A DNA stretch of 64,000 nucleotides from Pelagerythrobacter aerophilus (GCF_003581645.1 NZ_QXFK01000019.1:1-64000); one strand, 5' to 3'. Shown: positions 37,898-46,451, numbered from the stretch's first letter. Made by a program: numbers and translations. Notes: a model not told the origin generated them from the sequence alone.

Positions 37898-38590
37898 ATG
37901 GGAATTTTCAGCCGTACCCGCGATATCATCGCCGCAAACTTCAACGACATGCTCGACAAGGCCGACGACCCGGCCAAGATGATCCGCATGATCATCCTCG
38001 AGATGGAGGAGACGCTGGTCGAGGTCCGCGCGAGCGCCGCGCGCACCATCGCCGACCAGAAGGAGATGCATCGCCATACGGTCAAGCTCGACCGGCTCCA
38101 GGCGGACTGGGGCGAGAAGGCCCAGCTCGCGCTCAGCAAGGATCGCGAGGATCTCGCCCGCGCCGCGCTGGTCGAGAAGAAGAAGGCCGCCGACATGGGC
38201 GAGCAGCTCAAGCAGGAAATCGCGGTGCTCGACGACGCGCTGCGCGCCTACGAGCAGGACATCGCCAAGCTGCAGCAGCGCCTACGCGAGGCCCGCAGCC
38301 GCCAGACCGCGATCGCCGCGCGCCTCGAAAGCGCCGAAAACCGGGTCAAGCTGCGCACGCTGATGAGCACCGAGCGGACCGACGAGGCGCTGGCGCGCTT
38401 CGACCAGCTCGAACGCCGCGTCGATTACGCCGAAGGGCGCGCCGACGCGCTCTCGCTGTCCGACGGCAGCGGTCAGCTCTCGCTCGCCGACGAAATCGCC
38501 TCGCTCGAGGACTCGGACCGGGTCGACGAGGAACTGGAAGAGATGAAGCGCGCGCTCGGCAAGGGCGACGCCGCAAACAAGGGGGACTGA
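37898..38590 (+). CDS. pspA: Phage shock protein A (PspA/IM30)
   Basis: PspA is a membrane-bound coiled-coil protein that repairs membrane leakage and inhibits PspF. The 230-residue core starts MGIFSRTRDIIAANFNDMLD and has the full family layout: the amphipathic N-terminal helix, KADDPAKMIRMIILEMEETL and long coiled coil, EKKKAADMGEQLKQEI and a shorter C-terminal helix region. CGGAG precedes ATG 37898. The same frame is open for 80 more codons back to GTG 37658, which overlaps the stop of the upstream 50-residue gene; that extension includes a Pro/Gly-rich part and SRLSRLDEEVERLRT. A longer isoform is possible. Confidence 0.95.
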   Translation: MGIFSRTRDIIAANFNDMLDKADDPAKMIRMIILEMEETLVEVRASAARTIADQKEMHRHTVKLDRLQADWGEKAQLALSKDREDLARAALVEKKKAADMGEQLKQEIAVLDDALRAYEQDIAKLQQRLREARSRQTAIAARLESAENRVKLRTLMSTERTDEALARFDQLERRVDYAEGRADALSLSDGSGQLSLADEIASLEDSDRVDEELEEMKRALGKGDAANKGD

Positions 38591-38593
38591 TCC

Positions 38594-38890
38594 ATGGAAG
38601 GAGTACTGGCAATCGTCGCGATCTTCATCGCGCTCCCGTGGATCATTTTCCACTACGTCACGAAGTGGAAGACCTCCGCCACGATCACCACCGACGACGA
38701 GGCCCTCCTCGAGGAGCTCTACAGCCTCGCCAAGCGGCTCGACGAGCGGATGGACACGGTCGAGCGGCTGGTGGCTTCCGACAACCCGGACTTCAAGCCG
38801 GCCCGGCTGATGCACGACCGCGAAATCGACAACGAAAAGCTGCGCGAGCTCGACCGTATGCTCGCCGAGAAGAAGGGAGCCCACCAGTGA
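38594..38890 (+). CDS. pspB: Phage shock protein B
   Basis: PspB is an inner-membrane partner of PspC and an activator of the psp response. The 98-residue protein has one N-terminal membrane helix (VLAIVAIFIALPWIIFHYV). The PspB cytoplasmic helix is LEELYSLAKRLDERMDTVER followed by LVASDNPDF, equivalent to the E. coli RMRERIQALESIL region. An extra C-terminal helix makes it longer than E. coli PspB (74). It lies 3 bases after pspA and overlaps pspC. Confidence 0.93.
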   Translation: MEGVLAIVAIFIALPWIIFHYVTKWKTSATITTDDEALLEELYSLAKRLDERMDTVERLVASDNPDFKPARLMHDREIDNEKLRELDRMLAEKKGAHQ

Positions 38891-39264
38891 ACAGCCCGCG
38901 CACCACGCTTTACCGCGACAAGCAGAACGCCAAGCTGATGGGCGTCTGCGCCGGGATCGCCGACTATACCGGGGTCAACGCGCTCTGGGTCCGGCTCGGG
39001 TTCATCGGCCTGACCTTCGTGGCTGGCGGCGGTACCATACCGTTCTACTTCATCGCCGGCCTGCTGCTGAACAAGAAGCCGCCGCACCTCTACGTCGACC
39101 GGGAGGAGCAGCAGTACTGGCAGCGCGTGCGGCAGAGCCCGAAGCGCACGGCGCGCGAGATCCGCGCCCGGATGCGCGACATCGACCGGCGCCTGGCCGA
39201 AGTCGAAACCTACTACGTCTCGTCCAACCCGCGCCTGACCGCCGAAATCGAGCGGCTGCGCTGA
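38887..39264 (+). CDS. pspC: Phage shock protein C
   Basis: PspC is an inner-membrane sensor and toxin-protective component of the Psp system. The 125-residue protein starts at GTG 38887, overlapping the pspB TGA. The PspC domain is clear: LYRDKQNAKLMGVCAGIADY, then VNALWVRLGFIGLTFVAGGG and a second hydrophobic segment ending FIAGLLLN. A charged C-terminal helix (RQSPKRTAREIRARMRDIDR, then RLAEVE) follows. It is translated with pspB by GTGA coupling. Confidence 0.94.
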   Translation: MNSPRTTLYRDKQNAKLMGVCAGIADYTGVNALWVRLGFIGLTFVAGGGTIPFYFIAGLLLNKKPPHLYVDREEQQYWQRVRQSPKRTAREIRARMRDIDRRLAEVETYYVSSNPRLTAEIERLR

Positions 39265-39292
39265 GACCATACGCAAGGAAGGGGAAGTCTGA

Positions 39293-39598
39293 ATGGACCT
39301 TGGAATTCTCGTACCGCTGGCACCCTTCCTGATGGTGCTCGGCATCGTCTGGATCGTGAAGCACAGCAAGCTGGAGGAGAAGCGCCTCGCCGCGACCGCC
39401 AGCCAGACCGCCGAACAGGCCGCGCAATACTCCAGCCGCGTTGCCGAGCTCGAACAGCGGGTCCAGGTGCTCGAGCGCATTGTCACCGACCGCGGCTACG
39501 ACATCGCCACCCAGATCGAAGCCCTGCGCGACAAGCGCGAGGTCGAGGAACGCGACACCGGTGTGCCGCTTCGCATGCCGAACCGGGAGAACGCATGA
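39293..39598 (+). CDS. PspB-like small membrane coiled-coil protein (copy 1)
   Basis: This 101-residue protein has an N-terminal membrane helix (GILVPLAPFLMVLGIVWIV) and a long cytoplasmic helix. It carries VAELEQRVQVLERIVTDRGY then DIATQIEALRD. The R-V-x-x-LE-x-I core is equivalent to the PspB RMRERIQALESIL motif, so I read it as a PspB-family paralog. It is 28 bases after pspC and overlaps the next gene by ATGA. Probable role: envelope-stress accessory protein. Confidence 0.8.
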   Translation: MDLGILVPLAPFLMVLGIVWIVKHSKLEEKRLAATASQTAEQAAQYSSRVAELEQRVQVLERIVTDRGYDIATQIEALRDKREVEERDTGVPLRMPNRENA

Positions 39599-39942
39599 TG
39601 CAAGTGCAGGGCATCGAACTTCTCCCCTATCTGCCCTGGATCATCGCCGGCGCAACCGCCGTCGGTCTGGCGGGCGTGTTCGGGTGGATCCACACCACCC
39701 GGTTGCGGATCAAGCACGGCTATCCGCTGGAAGGCATGTGGGGCCAGTCGCTCAAGCCGAGCACCGATGCCCAGGCCGCCGAGCGGATCAGGCTTCTGAC
39801 GCAGGAGAACGCCGAGCTGCGCGCCGAGGTCGGATCGATGAAGGACCGGCTCGCCAATGTGGAGCGGATCGTCACCGACAGCGGCTATCAGCTCACGCAT
39901 GAGATCGACCGTCTGCGCGAAGGCAAGGAGAAGGTGCAGTGA
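39595..39942 (+). CDS. PspB-like small membrane coiled-coil protein (copy 2)
   Basis: This 115-residue protein has a membrane helix at about 12-32 (PWIIAGATAVGLAGVFGWI), a basic hinge, then a coiled coil with LRAEVGSMKDRLANVERIVT and DSGYQLTHEIDRLRE. The last part matches copy 1 and copy 3 closely (ERIVTD.GY...IDRLR). Starts ATG 39595 or 39598; the first overlaps the previous stop. It overlaps the next gene by GTGA. Confidence 0.8.
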   Translation: MMQVQGIELLPYLPWIIAGATAVGLAGVFGWIHTTRLRIKHGYPLEGMWGQSLKPSTDAQAAERIRLLTQENAELRAEVGSMKDRLANVERIVTDSGYQLTHEIDRLREGKEKVQ

Positions 39943-40223
39943 ACATTGCTGAAGCCATCGCCTTCTGCGCGCTCGTCATCGGCCTGATCTCGGGCGCCGG
40001 CATCTGGCTCGATGCCTACAAGCGGCGCCTGACGAACCGTGAGCGCGAGCTCGAATTGCAGGCCCGCGCAGCCGAAGCGCGGAGCCGGACGGGCGACGCG
40101 GACGTGACCAAGCTGGAAAGCCGCCTGCGCGTCCTCGAACGGATCGCCACGGATCGCGGCCAGGATCTGGCCATGCAGATCGAGGGTCTGCGCCACGATA
40201 TCGACAGCCGGGAGAAGGTGTGA
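39939..40223 (+). CDS. PspB-like small membrane coiled-coil protein (copy 3)
   Basis: This 94-residue protein starts at GTG 39939 over the previous TGA. An N-terminal membrane helix (AIAFCALVIGLISGAGIWL) is followed by a charged stretch and VTKLESRLRVLERIATDRGQ then DLAMQIEGLRHD. The C-terminal motif is nearly the same as copy 1. It is part of the same coupled series as pspC and copies 1, 2 and 4. Confidence 0.8.
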   Translation: MNIAEAIAFCALVIGLISGAGIWLDAYKRRLTNRERELELQARAAEARSRTGDADVTKLESRLRVLERIATDRGQDLAMQIEGLRHDIDSREKV

Positions 40224-40477
40224 TGAATTTCTGGACCGCTCTGGTCGTAATCGCCGCCATCTGGGGCTTCGTGCAGGTCATGGCGGCGCGGCAGGCACGC
40301 CGCAGACACCGGCACGCGGAACGAGGGAACGATCTCGCCGCACCGCAGCCCGATCCCGGCACCCAGCGCGAGCTGGAGGAGCTGCGCGAGCGCGTGAAGG
40401 TACTGGAACAGATCACCGTCGACGGGCGCGAGGCCAAGGCGATCGCCGACGAAATCGAGCGGCTGCGCGACAGGTAG
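40220..40477 (+). CDS. PspB-like small membrane coiled-coil protein (copy 4)
   Basis: This 85-residue protein starts at GTG 40220 or ATG 40223, overlapping the previous TGA. An N-terminal helix (WTALVVIAAIWGFVQVMAA) is followed by a basic hinge (RQARRRHRHAERG) and ELEELRERVKVLEQITVDGR then ADEIERLRDR. The RVKVLEQI core keeps the PspB-type pattern. It is coupled to copy 3. Confidence 0.78.
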   Translation: MMNFWTALVVIAAIWGFVQVMAARQARRRHRHAERGNDLAAPQPDPGTQRELEELRERVKVLEQITVDGREAKAIADEIERLRDR

Positions 40478-40512
40478 GCCCGGCCCCACAAGGAATCGCA
40501 AGGGAAGGAGCA

Positions 40513-40761
40513 ATGCATATGAGCGACCAGATCATCATCGCCGCCGCAGCGCTCGTCGCCATCGGCATCATCGCGCTCGCCGCCTTGCGCGGCTGGCAGG
40601 GCTGGTTGACTCTCAAGGAGCGCGAACTCGACCGCGTCGGCGCGCGGCCCCTGCGCGAGATCGAAGGCGGCGCGCAAATGGGGGGCGCACGGATCGAGAT
40701 TGCCGATCTCAAGGAACGCATCCGCAGGCTCGAGGCGATCGCCAGCGGAGTGGACCTGTAG
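40513..40761 (+). CDS. PspB-like small membrane coiled-coil protein (copy 5)
   Basis: This 82-residue protein is 35 bases after copy 4, with AAGGAG before ATG 40513. The N-terminal membrane helix is IIIAAAALVAIGIIALAAL. The C-terminal coiled coil ends IEIADLKERIRRLEAIASGV, a truncated version of the shared RxxxLExI motif. It is the last of the array; no terminator was recognised before sufE. Confidence 0.75.
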   Translation: MHMSDQIIIAAAALVAIGIIALAALRGWQGWLTLKERELDRVGARPLREIEGGAQMGGARIEIADLKERIRRLEAIASGVDL

Positions 40762-40892
40762 GCCTTCGTCACAGCGAAAGCCGGGATGGCACGCCCTTTT
40801 CCACGGAGAAAACGGGAGGCCGCTCCCCTCCCCCGACAACGCTCCGCTGCCAGGGCTTTCGTTTTCGCCCTCGCCCCCCTAACTGCCCCATC

Positions 40893-41312
40893 ATGCGAAC
40901 GCTCGACGATATCCGCGAAGAATACGAGTTTCTCGAAGGCGACGAACGCTATCGCCTGCTGATCGAGCTCGGCCGCGAGCTCGAGCCGATGCCGGAGGCG
41001 CTCAAGACCGACGCCACGTTGGTGCGCGGCTGCTCCGCCGCGGTCTGGGTCTATCCGACCGAGCGGAACGGCGAACTACACTTCCTCGCCGACAGCAATG
41101 CCGCGATCACCAAGGGGATCGTCGCGCTGGTGATCGCCGCGGTGCAGGACAAGCCGGCCGCCGAAGTCGCCGCGATGGACGTGACGGCGGCGCTCGCGCC
41201 GTTCGACCTCAAGAACCAGCTCAGCTCGAACCGTACGCAGGGCGTGCCCAACATGATCGCGCTGGTGAAGGATCACGCCGCGCGGATCGCCCAGAGCGGG
41301 CCGACGAGCTGA
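40893..41312 (+). CDS. sufE: SufE-family cysteine desulfurase activator
   Basis: SufE accepts sulfur from a cysteine desulfurase for Fe-S cluster assembly. The 139-residue protein starts MRTLDDIREEYEFLEGDERY and carries the acceptor Cys in LVRGCSAAVWVYP (about residue 51), then KGIVALVIAAVQDKPAAEVA and NRTQGVPNMIALVKDHA. No other suf gene is in the window. It is followed one base later by a DUF454 gene. Confidence 0.93.
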   Translation: MRTLDDIREEYEFLEGDERYRLLIELGRELEPMPEALKTDATLVRGCSAAVWVYPTERNGELHFLADSNAAITKGIVALVIAAVQDKPAAEVAAMDVTAALAPFDLKNQLSSNRTQGVPNMIALVKDHAARIAQSGPTS

Positions 41313-41313
41313 C

Positions 41314-41661
41314 ATGCGCCGCCTCTTCCTCATCGGAGGCATCGTATCGGTGGGGCTCGGGGCGGTCGGTGCGTTCCTGCCAATCATGCCGACGGTGCCG
41401 TTCCTGCTGCTGGCGGTTTACTGCTTCGCGCGCAGCAACCCGGAGTGGGAGCAGCGCATTCTCGACCATCCGCACTGGGGCCCGCAAGTGCGCGACTGGC
41501 GCGAACGCCGCGCGATCTCCCGCCGGGCCAAGACGATGGCGATCGGCGCGATGACCATCGGCGCGGTGTTCACCTGGTACACGCTCGGCCACCCGTGGTA
41601 CTGGATCTCGATTGCGATCCTCGTTGTCGCCGGAAGCTGGATCGCGACCCGCAACGAATAA
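41314..41661 (+). CDS. DUF454 (YbaN-like) inner-membrane protein
   Basis: This 115-residue DUF454 protein starts MRRLFLIGGIVSVGLGAVGA and carries the family motif FLPIMPTVPFLLLAVYCFAR and DHPHWGPQVRDWRERRAIS. C-terminal hydrophobic segments follow. It is the second DUF454 copy in the window and, unlike the first, is not in a heme-uptake cluster. It is co-transcribed with sufE (1-base gap). Function unknown. Confidence 0.9.
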   Translation: MRRLFLIGGIVSVGLGAVGAFLPIMPTVPFLLLAVYCFARSNPEWEQRILDHPHWGPQVRDWRERRAISRRAKTMAIGAMTIGAVFTWYTLGHPWYWISIAILVVAGSWIATRNE

Positions 41662-41742
41662 ACCGGCGAGGCGCGGCGAGAGGGATTAAACCGAGCCTGC
41701 CATCCGTTGTCCGATCGGAACCTGTTCTGCTGATCGGAGACG

Positions 41743-42570
41743 ATGATCTTGCCTTACCTTCGCGCCTGCCTGCTGCCTTTACCTCTGCTCGTCCTCGCCG
41801 CGCCGCTTGCCGCACAGCAGCGTGAGGAGGTCAAACCCGAGGCCACCACCGAGGGTGACGACACCGCGGTAGAATTCTTCACCGGTGCGGAATTTCAAGA
41901 GATCGAGCTGAACGACGGGCGCAAGGTCGAGAAGTTCTCGATTCCCGTTGCGGCGCAAGTGATCGCGGGGCGCGTGCGCGTGACCGCGCAGGTCCCCTAC
42001 ATGCGCGTGAAGGCGCCGGGAGACGTGGTGGTGCCGAGCGGTCCGCTCGGCCTTCCCATCCTCGTCGACCCGGCCGGGCCGCCCGAAGTCAGCACGCGCG
42101 AGGGGATCGGCGATGTACGGGTCGATGCGGCCTACCAACTTCCGATCCAGGGGGTGAACGCCTCACTGAGCGGCGGGGTGAAGCTTCCGACCGCCTCGAC
42201 CGACAAGGGCCTCGGCACCGGCAAGACCGATTACCGCGTCGGCGCCGATCTCTCCAAGACGGTCGGAGCGGTGACGCCATTCGCAGGGGTGAGCTACACC
42301 AAAGTCGGCGATCCGGCCGAATACGATCTGGAGGATACGCTGGCCGGCCATGCCGGCGCCGCCGTGCGCCTCGGCAGGTCGGCCTCGGCCCATCTGGGCT
42401 AAAGCTACGAGGAGAACGCGAGCGGCCTGGTGGACGATCAGCAGCGGGTCTTCGGCGGGGTCAACACCGCGCTGGGCAGCGGGTTGTCGCTCGGCGTATA
42501 CGGTTCCGCGGGCGTGAACGGCCCGGCGGATGTCGGCGCGGGGGTCAGCCTCGGCGTGCGGCTGGACTGA
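41743..42570 (+). pseudogene. Outer-membrane/transporter-like protein gene interrupted by one in-frame TAA
   Basis: A signal peptide (ACLLPLPLLVLAAPLAAQQ) is followed by a beta-rich chain with repeated strand patterns (LNDGRKVEKFSIPVAAQVIA ... SLSGGVKLPTAST ... GVSYTKVGDP). It stops at TAA 42400-42402. The same frame then continues without interruption for 55 codons to TGA 42568, reading SYEENASGLVDDQQRVFGGV, then NTALGSG and VGAGVSLGVRLD, an obvious continuation of the barrel. A single base change (TAC or TAT to TAA) explains it. Either a recent null mutation or a sequencing error. Confidence 0.75.
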
Positions 42571-42573
42571 GTT

Positions 42574-43092
42574 TCAGCGCCCGGCGCTGTCGCGCAGCGT
42601 CGCCAGCCCAGCCTCGCGCTGGCGTTTCAGTTCGGTCTTCAGTCGGGCCGGATCGCGGGCGAAGACGAAACCGAAACTCACCCCGCCCTCCTTGCCAACG
42701 GTCGCGTGGTGGAGCTTGTGCGCCTGGACCAGCCGCCGGGCGTAGCCGCGCTTGGGCACCCATTTGAAGTAGCGCTGGTGGACCAGTCCGTCGTGCACCA
42801 GCGTGTAGATCACGCCGTAGACGAGCACGCCGAGCCCGATCCAGGTGCCCGGCCACCACGCGCCCTCGCCCATGACCAGCGGGCTGCCGAGCGCGAACAT
42901 CGCGATGCTCAGCCCCGCGCCGACCAAGGCGAAGCGGTCGTTCTTCTCAAGCATCCGGTCGTGCGGTTCGTGATGGTCGCGGTGCCAGGCCCAGCCGAAC
43001 CCGTGCATGACGTACTTGTGGCTCGCCCAGGCAACCCCCTCCATCGCAACGACGGTGGCGAGAACGATCAGGGCGGGCACAATCACGCTCAT
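42574..43092 (-). CDS. crtZ: Beta-carotene hydroxylase CrtZ
   Basis: CrtZ is a membrane di-iron hydroxylase adding 3-OH groups to carotenoid rings (zeaxanthin/astaxanthin-type pigments). The 172-residue protein shows all four histidine motifs: HKYVMH, HRDHHEPH, HDGLVH and HKLHH. It has about four hydrophobic segments. It is a single gene without other crt genes nearby, which is common in sphingomonads. It converges with the broken outer-membrane gene. Confidence 0.94.
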   Translation of the reverse strand: MSVIVPALIVLATVVAMEGVAWASHKYVMHGFGWAWHRDHHEPHDRMLEKNDRFALVGAGLSIAMFALGSPLVMGEGAWWPGTWIGLGVLVYGVIYTLVHDGLVHQRYFKWVPKRGYARRLVQAHKLHHATVGKEGGVSFGFVFARDPARLKTELKRQREAGLATLRDSAGR

Positions 43093-43110
43093 GACGAGCG
43101 CGACTATACG

Positions 43111-43512
43111 CTAGTCGTCCTTGGGAAAGAAGAAGCGCGAGATGTCCTCGCCGATGCGCGCCGGGCGCAGGGTCTCGGCGTCGATGCAGCACCAGCTCGA
43201 TTTCACTTCGGCCAGCACGTCCTCCCCGCGCTGGATCACGGTGGAGTAGAACGCCCGCGCGCCCTTGATGCTCTCGAGCACGGTGCGCGCGATCACGTCG
43301 TCCTCCAGGAAGGCGGGTTTGCGGTAGGTGATCTCGTGCTTGAGCGCGACCCAGGCCTTGCTCGCCACCTCATCCGACGGGGCGAGCTTGCGCCAGTGCG
43401 CGAGCACCGCGTCCTGCACCCAGCCAAGATAGCGCGCGTTGTTCACGTGCCCCATGAAATCGATATCGGCGGGCTGGACCTTGATCGGAAATGCGAATGA
43501 CCTTGCTGACAT
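43111..43512 (-). CDS. Hotdog-fold acyl-CoA thioesterase (4HBT family)
   Basis: This 133-residue cytoplasmic thioesterase has an N-terminal VQPADIDFMGHVNNARYLGW with the catalytic Asp and HVNN motif of the 4-hydroxybenzoyl-CoA thioesterase family. LKHEITYRKPAFLEDDVIAR and the final strands follow. It lies 18 bases before crtZ and may be co-transcribed. Substrate unknown. Confidence 0.9.
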   Translation of the reverse strand: MSARSFAFPIKVQPADIDFMGHVNNARYLGWVQDAVLAHWRKLAPSDEVASKAWVALKHEITYRKPAFLEDDVIARTVLESIKGARAFYSTVIQRGEDVLAEVKSSWCCIDAETLRPARIGEDISRFFFPKDD

Positions 43513-43639
43513 ACGTGTAAGCTATCAGATTTCCGTTGCAATTGCATTGCAAATCTCGGGACGTCGTCGCGCCGATCCTTGAGCGCGGCCAAGTTTTCCC
43601 ATCTTGTCGGGCGCACGCGGCAGGCATAGCCCGAGAGGC

Positions 43640-45073
43640 ATGCCCAACGCCCCCCGCACGCTCTACGAAAAGATCTGGGACGCGCACGTCGTCGAGACCC
43701 GCGACGACGGCACCAGCCTGATCTTCATTGACCGCCACCTAGTCCACGAAGTCACCAGCCCGCAGGCCTTCGACGCGCTGCGCGCCAGCGGCCGCACCGT
43801 CCGCCGCCCCGATCTCACGCTCGCCGTGCCGGACCACAACCTGCCGACGACCCCGCGGCGCGATGCGGCCGGCAACGCGATCCCGATCGCCGATCCGCAG
43901 AGCGCCGCGCAGCTCGCCGCGCTCGAGCGCAACGCGCCCGATTTCGGCATCCGCTACATTAGCGCGACCGCGCCCGAGCAGGGCATCGTCCACGTCGTCG
44001 GGCCCGAGCAGGGCTTCTCCCTCCCCGGCGCAACGATCGTCTGCGGCGACAGCCACACCGCGGCGCACGGCGGGATCGGCGCGCTCGCCTTCGGCATCGG
44101 CACCAGCGAGGTCGAGCACGTCCTCGCCACCCAGACCCTGCTGCTCACGCGCTCGAAGACGATGGAAGTCCGCGTCGAGGGCGATCTCGGCCCCGGGATC
44201 ACGCCCAAGGACCTGATCCTCCACGTGATCGGCGTGATCGGCACCGCCGGCGGCACCGGCCACGTGATCGAATACCGCGGCCGCGTGTTCGAGCAGATGA
44301 GCATCGAAGGTCGCCTCACCGTCTGCAACATGAGCATCGAAGGCGGCGCCCGCGCCGGCCTGATCGCGCCGGACGATGTCACATTCGAATACCTGAAAGG
44401 CCGCCCCTATGCCCCCAAGGGCGAGGAATGGGACCGGGCGGTCGCCTGGTGGCGCACGCTGCGGACCGACGAGGGCGCCGTGTTCGACAAGTCGGTGACG
44501 ATCGACGCCGCCGCCGTCCAGCCGACCGTGACCTGGGGCACCAGCCCGGAGGACGTGGCCCCGATCGGCGGGACCATCCCCGCCCCCGAAAGCTTCGCCG
44601 ATCCCTCCAAGCAGGAAGCCGCGCGCAAGAGCCTCGCCTACATGGGCCTCGAGCCCGGCCAGCGCCTCGCCGACGTGGCGATCGAGAACGTCTTCATCGG
44701 AAGCTGCACCAATAGCCGGATCGAGGACTTGCGCGCCGCCGCTCAGGTCCTGCGCGGCCGGCACAAGGCCGCCGGCGTCCGGTGGGCGATCGTCGTCCCC
44801 GGATCGGGGCTGGTGAAGCATCAGGCGGAGGCCGAAGGGCTGGACAAGGTCTTCACCGACGCCGGCTTCGAATGGCGCGAGCCGGGCTGCTCGGCCTGCC
44901 TAGCGATGAACCCCGACAAGGTGCCGGCGGGCGAACGCTGCGCCTCCACCAGCAATCGGAACTTCGTCGGCCGCCAGGGCCCCGGCGCCCGCACCCATCT
45001 GATGAGCCCCGCCATGGCCGCCGCCGCCGCAGTGACCGGCCGCCTGACGGACGTGCGCGAGCTGGCCCGCTGA
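43640..45073 (+). CDS. leuC: 3-isopropylmalate dehydratase large subunit
   Basis: LeuC carries the 4Fe-4S cluster of isopropylmalate isomerase in leucine biosynthesis. The 477-residue protein starts [20 protein letters not shown]. It shows [20 protein letters not shown] and the cluster cysteines in [12 protein letters not shown] and [20 protein letters not shown] precedes ATG 43640. Its partner leuD is 2 kb downstream, separated by four unrelated genes. Confidence 0.97.
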   Translation: MPNAPRTLYEKIWDAHVVETRDDGTSLIFIDRHLVHEVTSPQAFDALRASGRTVRRPDLTLAVPDHNLPTTPRRDAAGNAIPIADPQSAAQLAALERNAPDFGIRYISATAPEQGIVHVVGPEQGFSLPGATIVCGDSHTAAHGGIGALAFGIGTSEVEHVLATQTLLLTRSKTMEVRVEGDLGPGITPKDLILHVIGVIGTAGGTGHVIEYRGRVFEQMSIEGRLTVCNMSIEGGARAGLIAPDDVTFEYLKGRPYAPKGEEWDRAVAWWRTLRTDEGAVFDKSVTIDAAAVQPTVTWGTSPEDVAPIGGTIPAPESFADPSKQEAARKSLAYMGLEPGQRLADVAIENVFIGSCTNSRIEDLRAAAQVLRGRHKAAGVRWAIVVPGSGLVKHQAEAEGLDKVFTDAGFEWREPGCSACLAMNPDKVPAGERCASTSNRNFVGRQGPGARTHLMSPAMAAAAAVTGRLTDVRELAR

Positions 45074-45086
45074 GATACCAAGGACT

Positions 45087-45114
45087 CGTCATCCCAGCTT
45101 TCGCTGGGATGACG
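45087..45114. repeat. 12-bp palindromic repeat after leuC (also acts as terminator-like hairpin)
   Basis: CGTCATCCCAGC-TTTC-GCTGGGATGACG is a perfect 12-bp inverted repeat, 13 bases after leuC. Very similar CGTCATCCCAGC-type palindromes are widespread dispersed repeats in alphaproteobacterial genomes (recalled, not checked). No T-run follows. Confidence 0.6.
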
Positions 45115-45170
45115 CGAAGGTGTGATATAGGGCTGGCGGTGGGCCAACGGCGTGCGGGAGGAGCAGGGCA

Positions 45171-45575
45171 ATGAAGGGAAGCTGCGTCTGCGGGGGCGTC
45201 ACGCTGGCACTGCCGCGCAGGCCCGACTACATCAACATCTGCAACTGCCGCCTGTGCCGCTCGACCGGCGGCGCCTACGGCTACTTCGCGCCCGAGGAAC
45301 TGACGGTCACCGGCGAGACGAAGGGCTTCGAGCGCGACGACCTACCCGATGTCTGGCTCACCACGCACTTCTGCCCGCGCTGCGGCAGCGCCACGCACTG
45401 GACGCCGACGGGCAACACCGAACTCGGGCGCATCGGCGTCAACATGCGGCTCTTCGCGCAGGACGAGCTCGAGGGGATCGAGGTCCGCTACCAGGACGGG
45501 CGCGGCGTGATCGACGAGACGGACGATTTCATCACCACCGCCACCGGACAGATCGGCGACGGCAAGGCCTTCTGA
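45171..45575 (+). CDS. GFA-family (glutathione-dependent formaldehyde-activating-like) zinc protein
   Basis: This 134-residue protein has the GFA/CENP-V zinc fold: MKGSCVCGGVTLALPRRPDY, then CNCRLCRSTGGAYGYFAPEE and THFCPRCGSATHWTP. The C-x-C and C-x-C-x2-C cysteines are all present. Most family members are not true formaldehyde enzymes and function is unknown. It is the first of the genes inserted between leuC and leuD. Confidence 0.9.
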   Translation: MKGSCVCGGVTLALPRRPDYINICNCRLCRSTGGAYGYFAPEELTVTGETKGFERDDLPDVWLTTHFCPRCGSATHWTPTGNTELGRIGVNMRLFAQDELEGIEVRYQDGRGVIDETDDFITTATGQIGDGKAF

Positions 45576-45629
45576 CGCTTGACCCAGGCGCCCTGCACGG
45601 CACAACCGGAGGCAGGGAGAAACAAGCCG

Positions 45630-46451
45630 ATGAAACACATTCTGGCCGTCGCACTCGCCTGCACCTCGATCGCGGCAACTGCTGCGGAACCCGCGCCCGA
45701 CGTGAGCCTGACCCGGCTCGATTGCGGGCGCGCCACCGAGCCCTGGCCGCTCGACTCGTTCGACGACACCGGCGGCGCGGACGGCATGAAGAAGGCCATC
45801 GTCGGATCGTGTTACCTCATCCGGCACGGCGAGCGACTGATGATCTGGGACACGGGCATCGACCCGGCCACCAGCGGAGATCCCGACGGAGGCTTCTTTC
45901 TCGATCGCACCTTGGTCGACCAACTGGCGCAGCTCGGCATCGCCCCCGCCGACATCGAGTTCGTCGGCGTGAGCCATTACCACTACGACCACACCGGCCA
46001 GGCGAAGGATTTCCCGCAGGCGACCCTGCTGATCGGCAAGGAGGACTGGCAGGCAATCACGCACGATCCGCCGCTCGGCAACGCCAACCCTGCGCACTTT
46101 CCCGCCTGGGTGTCGGGCCAGGCGAAAGTCGAGGCATTTTCCGGCGACAAGGATGTCTTCGGCGACCGCAGCGTGCGCATCCTCGCCACGCCGGGTCATA
46201 CGCCCGGGCACCATTCGCTGCTCGTGCGTCTGCCGGAGACCGGACCGGTGCTGCTCACCGGCGACGTCGCGCATTTCACCGCCAACTACGAGCGTGAAGG
46301 GGTGCCCACCTACAACACCAACCGGGCCGACACCCTCGCCTCGTTCGACCGGGTAAAGAAGATGGCGAAGAACCTCGGCGTGAAAGTGATCATCCAGCAC
46401 GAACCGGCGGACGTCGCCAAGCTGCCCGCGTTTCCGGAGGCCGCCCGCTGA
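45630..46451 (+). CDS. Exported metallo-beta-lactamase-fold hydrolase (AHL lactonase-like)
   Basis: This 273-residue protein has a signal peptide (HILAVALACTSIAATAAEPA). The MBL zinc motif is in VSHYHYDHTGQAKDF (HxHxDH), with a further His in GHTPGHHSLLV and Asp in LTGDVAHFT. The order of motifs fits the AttM/AiiA N-acyl-homoserine lactonase branch, but many relatives act on other lactones. It is placed in the periplasm by the signal peptide. Its stop overlaps the next gene. Confidence 0.85.
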   Translation: MKHILAVALACTSIAATAAEPAPDVSLTRLDCGRATEPWPLDSFDDTGGADGMKKAIVGSCYLIRHGERLMIWDTGIDPATSGDPDGGFFLDRTLVDQLAQLGIAPADIEFVGVSHYHYDHTGQAKDFPQATLLIGKEDWQAITHDPPLGNANPAHFPAWVSGQAKVEAFSGDKDVFGDRSVRILATPGHTPGHHSLLVRLPETGPVLLTGDVAHFTANYEREGVPTYNTNRADTLASFDRVKKMAKNLGVKVIIQHEPADVAKLPAFPEAAR

